Source: Massospora cicadina (Eukaryota > Entomophthoromycota > Entomophthoromycetes > Entomophthorales > Entomophthoraceae). Taken from it: DNA of 64,000 nucleotides. The DNA lies in contig JAKSZP010012149.1 in the NCBI GenBank assembly GCA_022478985.1, forward strand, positions 38,867 through 102,866, given 5' to 3'. This document shows positions 57,502 through 64,000 of this stretch, in pieces (within the stretch, counting starts at the first letter, position 1; each line of letters opens with the position of its first letter). The notes beneath the pieces were generated by a model. The model ran no database searches, had not been told where the DNA came from, and worked only from the letters and a program-made list of their open reading frames with translations. A program made the translations under genes and the position numbers.

Positions 57502-58022
57502 TGATGGGAATTCAACCTATTCCACTGAAATAGTTGAGCCTATCATCAGGGATAATTCCTTGACGAAATTCAAGGCCTTTCAATATAATGGATAACACCT
57601 AACTTGGGCAATTGAATAAAACTTACCCAAAACCCACTATTAAAGATGTTCTAACACAATCTATGAGGAAATAAAATCCCATTTAACAGATGTGAACAAC
57701 ATGCCATAGAATCCCCAATTGGTAAATGAGTATAAATTTTAGCTTGGAACGCTTGGAGATTTACTAAGAAAAACTCCCTAATATCCCATATAATTATGTT
57801 CTAAGCAAATAAATGACTCTCCTTGCGATACAAACTAATTGCCAACCTTTATTTTATTTAAAAACTAAAAATATAGTTAGGATTTAACACTCAAGGAACT
57901 TTATCTTGAGTTAAGACTTTCCAGGCAAGGAAAGTAAAACTTATAATACAACACTTATGAACTTCAGGTTTCCTGGCCTTAAAAATAAAAGGACAAGTGG
58001 TATAAACCCTTTAGTCCCAACA
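57502..58022 (+). repeat. LTR 2 of the D/E array, shared (521 bp)
   Basis: TGATGGGA at the start and TCCCAACA at the end are near-perfect inverted ends. It is 3' LTR for D and stands directly before internal sequence of E. Confidence 0.82.
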
Positions 58023-58129
58023 CTTGGGACCAGGTGACTATGGGAAAATGATGGGAGTAGTCACCAAGACAAAACCCAGGAGCATCTCCACTTTAAATCT
58101 CATTCCTATCAAAATCTAAAATTGAAGAA

Positions 58130-58780
58130 ATTCAATATTATCCAGAACTAAATTAAGTGTTGGAAGCTGGGCTAATAGTGCCATACAAAAATCTGTGGGC
58201 TTCTCCACTTTTATTAATTTGTAAATATATGGTAAGCATCCAGTTGTGAAGAATTATCGCCAGCTAATTCAATTACCTAGAAAGTAGTAATGCTTTACCA
58301 AAAATAGATAATTCCTTATGCTTAATGTCAGGATCCCATTATTTTTTAGCAATGGACCTCAACAGTGGGCATTGGCAGATTGACTATCACTGGAATATCG
58401 TGAAAAATGAACCCTTAATTCCAGTGAAGGATTATTTAAACATACTCAAATGCTGCAATGGTTGTGTAACACCCACGCCACCTTCCAAAGAGCCATGGAC
58501 GCTCTATTAAGCAATATAAAACGCTCTGGTGTGTTAGTCTATTCTGAAGATGTAACCGTTTTTTTCCAAAACTTCTACCAAACACCTGGCACACCTAAGA
58601 AGATTTTCCAGCAATAAATCCAGGAAATTCTAAAGTTAAAGCCATCAAAGTGTTCCTTTTTTCAGTGCGAGATGGTGTTTTTGGGCCATGAGATAAGTAA
58701 GGCTGGAATATCTTTAATGTATAATAAAATAACGCCTAATATAACATGTCCCTCTTTATCCCTACGTAATGTACAGGTTT
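58130..58780 (+). pseudogene. reverse transcriptase, element E
   Basis: LMLGSHYFLAMDLNSGH-type text (58325-58510, SGSHYFLAMDLNSGHWQIDY) keeps the palm Asp. Later SGVLVYSEDVTVFFQN replaces YLDD by YSED. The uninterrupted stretch WNIVKNEPLIPVKDY shows what D looked like before G inserted. Frameshifts are many. Confidence 0.8.
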
Positions 58781-58929
58781 TTTAGATGAGGGGATACTAT
58801 TACCTGTTTATTTCACACTTTTCAGACACCTCTGATCCTTTAGTATATTTGTTGATGCAAGTAATACCTTTGCAGTGGAAAGAGAAACAAAACAGGCCTT
58901 TGACATTTTGCATAGCACCTCTCCACACT

Positions 58930-59400
58930 CAAGTACTTGCTCATCCTTAATTAAAAACCATTTTTTACTTTTTTTACCAAGCTAGTGATATACCTTTAGA
59001 ACTATCCTATCTCAGCATGCCTAAAATGAAGTATATCATCCCATTGATTATTATAGAAAAGCTCTGTCAAAACCAATTTAATTATAGTTTTACAGAACAA
59101 GAATATTTTGTGGTACTACTGGCTATTAAGCACTTCCAATCTTTTACATAATAGAATTACTTCACCATTTTACTCAGCAATGATGCATTATGATCGCTTC
59201 AACAAGTAAAAGATTCTGATGAGAGATTAGCACAATGGTCTTTGAAACTTTAAAACTATATTTTTTCTATTAAGTTCTCTAGGTCTCATACATCAAAAGG
59301 CGGATTGTTTATCCATATTACCCATATTGACTGTAACCAAATCCGAAGAATATTGACTCTATGAACTTTTAACCTGACCGCTTTTATGGAAAACAAGTCC
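58930..59400 (+). pseudogene. RNase H, element E
   Basis: Scattered blocks in several frames correspond to D RNase H, e.g. FTEQEYFVVLLAIKHFQSF at 59093-59150. The first catalytic block near 58975-59010 is barely readable. Confidence 0.55.
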
Positions 59401-59459
59401 TCAACTATTCAAATTATGCTAGGGAAAAGTCAGCAAATATTTAGATCAAAAACGGCAAC

Positions 59460-60540
59460 CTAACAACCTGGTGTCACAAAGTGGGTACCATAAGTCTGAC
59501 CTTCAGCTCACACAGATGTTCTACTAGGAGGACATTGGCAAGTCAGTCACATAGTAATATATGTAATGTACCAATGTCTCAAGACATAATGTTATTGGGA
59601 AGGAATGCTCACCTTAATCCAAGACTTAATAGAGTCCTTTTTGGTATGTAAAAGTCAAACTGGACCTAATCCCTGACCTCAACATCTAGTGGTTTCACTT
59701 TGTAAACTCTTCCATACTATAAGTATTGTTGATGTGAGACCACTCCCTAAAAGATCTAATGGCCACCAATTCCTCCATCTAGCTGTTAATTTTTTAACCA
59801 ATAGGATAGAAGCGATATCTACCCTATGCCTTGGCAAAAGCTACCGCTAAATTCTTATATAGCCAGATTATCACTAAACATGGGTGCCCTAAAATAATTT
59901 TTATAGTAATGGTCAGGTTTTTGATCAATATTGATGATTTAAACAACCAAAAAATGGGACCACTCAAGTGTTATTACTCCTTTTTATACTGCAAACAATT
60001 ATTGGCAGAGCGTTAAATGGTACATTAACATCAACCCTCCAAAGAATTGGACTCAACCGATTCCATAAATAGGCCACAATTACCTAGTGCAATCCTTTTT
60101 TATCAAATAAGTTATCATTGGATTATTAGGATGTCTCCCAATCTAAGCTCTGTATAGATGTTCCCCATTTGTCCTCTAAAGTGCAAGCTAAGTTAGATTA
60201 AGCCTCTTTTAAAGCCCCTGAAGTTGTCTTGAGAAATACAACTAATGAGATTATCTGACTTCAGGTCTTAGCTTCCAGAAAACATATCTGATTTTACAGC
60301 CTAAGAAACTAATTGGTTTAACTATAAACATGATCCTCTGAACACCTTTGCCCTGATGATTTAATTTTTTTTTATCATCAATGACCAGATGAACGTGATA
60401 ATAAATTGAGGACCAATTTGTCAGAACACTAAAAAGTCATTATAGACGAGGAAATGAACACTTATTTTGGAAGTCGCTCATGGAACTGTGTTTAATCAAG
60501 TACAAAGTAATTTCTTCAGCCTTTAGCCCCTACTCCAAGA
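59460..60540 (+). pseudogene. integrase, element E
   Basis: 59831-60016 is open and reads AKFLYSQIITKHGCPKIIF, matching D (IYNQIITQHGC). The Asp and Glu motifs are mutated: the region of NGMVERVNG has become shifted (ERX-NGTLTSTLQR, about 60008). A CTAGAAGGGGG tract at 60542 may be the polypurine tract. Confidence 0.6.
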
Positions 60541-60596
60541 TCTAGAAGGGGGCGTTTCAAGGTTTTGGCGCAAAATAAGGATTCAAATATTTCTGA

Positions 60597-61116
60597 TGAT
60601 GGGATCTGAACCCAATCCAATGATATTAAAAACGATTGATGGGGATAATCCCAAACTAAATTCAAGGCCTCCTAATATCAAGGTTAGACCATGACTTATG
60701 CAATCAATTATTACTTAACAGAAACCTCTTGATATTGGGGTTCAAACCCGTTCTATGCAATGATCAAATTCTGTTTGACAGAAAATACTAGAATGTACAT
60801 AATCCCCAAATTCTATTAGTATAGATCTTGGCTTGAAAATTTTTGGGGGTTTTCCCCAAGAATAAAACACTGAAATTTCCTATAAAATTAGTTTTTATAG
60901 TAAACAATTACTACAATCTTTTCACCACTCAGTCTTGTCATTTTCCACTATTAATTAGTAAATTTTACTGGGATATGCCAACCTTGGAGTTTTTTTCCCT
61001 TTGTTGAAGACTTTAATTGTTATTAAAGTAAACCATTCATATATCTTTCATCCAGGACTTCGAGTTTCCAGGTCTCTTCTCATCTGACCTGTGAATAATG
61101 TCCCTGCAACTCAACA
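60597..61116 (+). repeat. LTR 3 of the D/E array (520 bp)
   Basis: Starts TGATGGGA and ends CTCAACA, one base shorter than LTR 2. Blocks such as TTGGGGTTCAAACCC and TAGTATAGATCTTGGCTTG match LTR 1. Confidence 0.75.
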
Positions 61117-61850
61117 TTACCAGTCATGTAAGTCCTTGTGGGTTTCCTAGTAGCTTTGGGTATTGGATGGTAGCACCGACTACCCTAGAGGAAGTTTAAC
61201 CTATCCCTAACACAAATGATAAATTCAAATAAAAACAAATATAAGTAGGTGAGTGAAAAGGTCTTTACTAAAAGGAAATTTTAATATGTAAATTATAACT
61301 CGAATTTTAAATGCCCAATATCAATTACCCTTGAAATCAATCACTGCTTATCATACAAAACATTCCAAAACTATTGCTATTTATCCCATAATCTAAATAA
61401 AACTGGCATTTTAATAATTAATCTTGATCAAACTGAGGATCTAATTCTGAACTGAAATTAAGAAAGACTAACTACATTGAAGCTAGGTAAATATGGTAAT
61501 CATCCTCATCTAATTATTACATCTTTTTCAGAAGCCATAAGATGAATTATTATCTGGTTAATCTTCCAATATTCAAATTTATAATTACTCAAACAAGTTT
61601 TAAAAAATAGAGCATTTTTGTTCAAGTCAAGTGAGATATATTATTTACATTTGAGAGCAATAAACTATCCTCACCTATCAAGGCATTGTGACTTGAAATC
61701 CATTGGTGTGTCCATCAAGGCATTTTCAAAATTGGGAAAAAAATCATTACTAGTTTTTAAAAATGCAATTGCAGTTTGGACGTCTTGCTTTCAAGACTAT
61801 CATGGGTCATTGAGGGCTGTTATCAGTGAATTATATGGCCCTTGAGGGCA
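61117..61850. other. AT-rich region right of the D/E array
   Basis: Holds one 75-codon plus-strand frame (61618-61845, with SIGVSIKAFSKLGKKSLLVF) that I do not recognise; it may be antisense shadow of decayed element F. Nothing else supported. Confidence 0.3.
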
Positions 61851-62640
61851 GCAAGAAACCTTCAAGCCTCTCTTTCCTAGTACCATAAGCCCCTCCTGGC
61901 CCTTCATACTAGGAACTTTTGTTAGAGTCTAATTCTTAACAGCATTATTGTAGCACCTTTAGAAGGTCTTAAATTTGGTTAAGGTGGTGACCCCAAGAAG
62001 ATCAAGTAGTAATAATTTTTTGGAGCTGGCATTGACAGTAGCCAGTAATCCCAATATCTTACATAGCGATCTGTATCCAGACTTAATTAATTGAATGCAA
62101 TTTTTCACAATGGAATTAAAGCTATCACAGATTAATGATGAGGCGGCGTTGTAGAAATCTACAAAATTTTTTTAGACTTGGATAAGATCTAGCTGACGAG
62201 CCACTTTGTGCTGATAAATTCATAAATGCTTGAAGAATATGTTGGATGGACAGAAGGACAAAACTCTGGAGGTATCATTAAACTCTAAAAAATTCTCTTG
62301 AGGACAGTTGAGATGAGATATGCAAGTCTTACAACGTTGAAGATACAGTAGTAGCTTGGGATATACTGGAATGGGCTCCACAGAGTATATTCCATTTAAT
62401 ATTGTTGTATAATAATGTTAATATTCTCATAATGAATTAGATACTGGGTTTGGTCAAAAGAAGGTAAGTTATACTAAAATGTGGCCTGAATTTTAAGCTT
62501 CATGGCTGTAATGGAGTTACCTCATATTAGGAAGTGTTGATTGTTTGGTACACATCTCGCCCATTTGCATTTTAATTCTCTTGACAATAACTTTCTCCAT
62601 TTTCATAATAGACGTTTTCACTTCACAGTTTCGAGCCTCT
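61850..62640 (-). pseudogene. possible gag remnant, element F
   Basis: Minus-strand frames give protein-like text: MKMEKVIVKRIKMQMGEMCT just after the PBS, and further on SSLICDSFNSIVKNCIQLIK, CKILGLLATVNASSKKLLLL and LGVTTLTKFKTF. Position after a PBS and helical character suggest gag. No zinc knuckle seen. Stops throughout. Confidence 0.35.
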
Positions 62641-62641
62641 T

Positions 62642-62656
62642 TATAGTGAGCAACAC
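62642..62656 (-). other. primer-binding site remnant, element F
   Basis: The minus strand reads GTGTTGCTCACTATA, with TCCAACA (the usual LTR end) five bases before it. It matches the shared site motif over TGCTCACTA. Confidence 0.5.
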
Positions 62657-62660
62657 TTTT

Positions 62661-64000
62661 TGTTGGATTAACAGTAATCTAGATTGTAAGCTGAGGCTTG
62701 ATTGGGCCTAGAGATTTAGTAATAAGAACTGTCAAAGCAGCTATATGTGAGGAGTGTACTTATAATGTTAGTAAATCAAAAGCTTTCAAAATTTATAGGA
62801 TGGATTTGAATGCGTCATCAAGAAAATCTTCTTATATCCCTTGAATTAGGTTCATAAATTTTTTCAATTGACTGCTTTGTTAAGATCTTCATTGTCCTAT
62901 ATTGCTAATGAACTCATAATTTTATTATATTGGAGCACCCTTTGAAAGGTGTAGGGTTCTCAAAAGACAGCTTGGAAGGCTTCTAAAATGGTTCCTTCTC
63001 TCATGAGAATTCCTGTTAGGACCTATTCAATCCATCTACTTTAAAACTTTCAAGATGCAAATAAGATCATTTGATTACTGACTTGTCAATGCTTAATTTG
63101 TAAGCATCAAAATCAACTTAAATTTTATTGAATCCTGACAGTAGTCAAGATGTTGCTGTACAACCCTACTACCAACAGACCTGCCAGAAACATTAATTTT
63201 TACTTGTGTGCCAGCACGGCTGTAATAAAACAAAGAATCAGCCTTCCAGTATGTTGAGATACTGCACATTTTGTTTATCAATAAGAAATCAAGAGTAACT
63301 TATTTCCAATTTCTGCTCAATTTAGCTGACGCCCTGACTTCCATATTGTCCTCTCTCATGTATAATCTTTGAATTTTCAGCAGATAACCATCCTCATGAC
63401 CCCAATTTTCAGCTGATGTGGCCAATTAGGCTCACCACCAAAGTTACATATTGATAAAAAATTATTTTATTTTATCTGGCATCTGCAAATAAAAAGCGTG
63501 GCCCTCATTGGGTTGAGCACCACAAATACAAAAAAATTATTGCACAATAATATACCTTCTAAACTGTTCTTAATACCCCAAATCCCACTATGCCCACTCT
63601 CACACATATTAAATAGATCTGTGGCAAAAAAACCTTAACCCGCTTTCTCATCCAAATTGGCTTCATGGAGCCATGTTAAGAGTTTTCAAAATTTAGTTTT
63701 ATTTGGCACCTGCAAATAGATAATTAATGTCCGTCCCCACTTCATTGATGCCCCATAAGTACTAAAAGAAAACAGGACTTGACATTTGCTACTATCAAGA
63801 CTGGCCTATGCCCATTATGAAAAATTGTCATTTTTGAACAGTGGCATAAAAAATATATATTTTTTAATTAGGTACATAGATGTCTATATTTCTCTAGAAT
63901 TTGTTAAAATTAAACTGAAATTCTGAGTAACCATGCTTTGCTATGGTTTAAAAAGATAGATACATATTATAATCATTGTATAATGATGTAAAAGTTTCTA
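62661..64000 (-). repeat. possible 5' LTR of element F, right limit unknown
   Basis: Plus-strand left edge TGTTGGATTAACAG next to the PBS. A right edge is not visible before the window ends, and no partner LTR is in the window, so the extent is open. It includes a pair of diverged repeats from 63450. Confidence 0.35.
63450..63790. repeat. diverged direct repeat, about 225-bp spacing
   Basis: TTTTATTTTATCTGGCATCT with GCAAATA at 63465 recurs as TTTTATTTGGCACCTGCAAATA at 63698, each followed about 30 bp later by a CATTGGG/TTGATG and CAC(C)A-like block. A weak two-copy repeat. Confidence 0.4.

Larger units (their letters stand above)
48246..58022 (+). mobile_element. Ty3/Gypsy element D, degenerate, with nested element G
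   Basis: Two LTRs (48246-48855 and 57502-58022), a PBS after the first, and gag, protease end, dUTPase-like, RT, RNase H, integrase in between. The RT is split by element G. The right LTR is shared with partial element E. D and E are copies of one family that is distinct from A, B and C. Confidence 0.88.
58023..60596 (+). mobile_element. partial element E: pol remnant in tandem with D
   Basis: Internal region lacking PBS, gag, protease and dUTPase parts. It begins at a point equivalent to about 52240 in D (GACTATGGGAAAATG against GATTATGGAAAAATG). RT, RNase H and integrase follow in the same order as D, then LTR 3. About 3.4 kb of 5' internal sequence is absent compared with D. Confidence 0.85.

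Noticed and set aside
63505..63520. GTTGAGCACCACAAA as a further primer-binding site
   Set aside because: Only about ten bases match the shared motif and no LTR boundary is evident beside it; chance is likely in a window with many such sites.
1..64000. tRNA, rRNA, CRISPR array, bacterial operon or prophage
   Set aside because: No cloverleaf-like conserved arms, no rRNA core sequence, no regularly spaced short repeats with unique spacers, and no Shine-Dalgarno-led gene runs were seen. Content is eukaryotic retrotransposons.

Overview
This window looks like a repeat graveyard from a eukaryotic, most probably fungal, genome. I find no intact host gene, tRNA, rRNA, CRISPR array or bacterial-type operon. 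Almost everything recognisable is a decayed, nested retrotransposon. The LINEs have an ORF1 with a CCHC zinc knuckle and an ORF2 with APE-type endonuclease, reverse transcriptase and a C-terminal zinc finger, which fits fungal Tad1-like LINEs. The LTR elements have Ty3/Gypsy domain order. A large, AT-rich, TE-bloated fungal genome, such as a rust-type basidiomycete, would fit, but the species cannot be fixed from this sequence.

Layout from left to right. 1-1648 is the 5' part of a minus-strand LINE (family 1) that runs off the left edge. 2497-8192 is Gypsy element A (+), with a 3' LTR but no recognisable 5' LTR. 9070-14334 (+) and 15933-21193 (-) are two full-length 5.26-kb copies of LINE family 1. 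Each is bounded by a perfect target-site duplication, and they converge across a 1.6-kb spacer. 22010-32554 is Gypsy element B (-), with two LTRs, PBS, PPT and a 5-bp duplication (ATCAG). Its 3' LTR has been split by a 1.17-kb insert carrying 72-bp tandem repeats, and an opposite-strand reading frame lies between integrase and the 3' LTR. 32819-46878 is Gypsy element C (-); a 6-kb plus-strand LINE of a second family (about 40093-46117) sits in its 5' LTR. 46879-48245 is an unassigned coding-like stretch. 48246-61116 is a three-LTR array (LTR, element D, LTR, partial element E, LTR) on the plus strand. The D reverse transcriptase is cut by an internally deleted minus-strand element G (52617-55298). 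61117-64000 holds the 5' end of a further minus-strand element F and a degenerate repeat.

How the parts relate. All coding regions carry stops and frameshifts, and only element B keeps an intact YLDD catalytic box in a Gypsy RT. Several diverged elements share the primer-binding motif TGGTGCTCACTACAGGG, so they probably used the same tRNA primer. Elements A, B, C and D carry, between protease and RT, a stretch that reads like a trimeric dUTPase fold. That shared extra domain, together with the opposite-strand frame in B, is the most unusual biology here. Nesting gives an order of events: G is younger than D, LINE 2 is younger than C, and B and the minus-strand LINE both inserted into older coding-like DNA.
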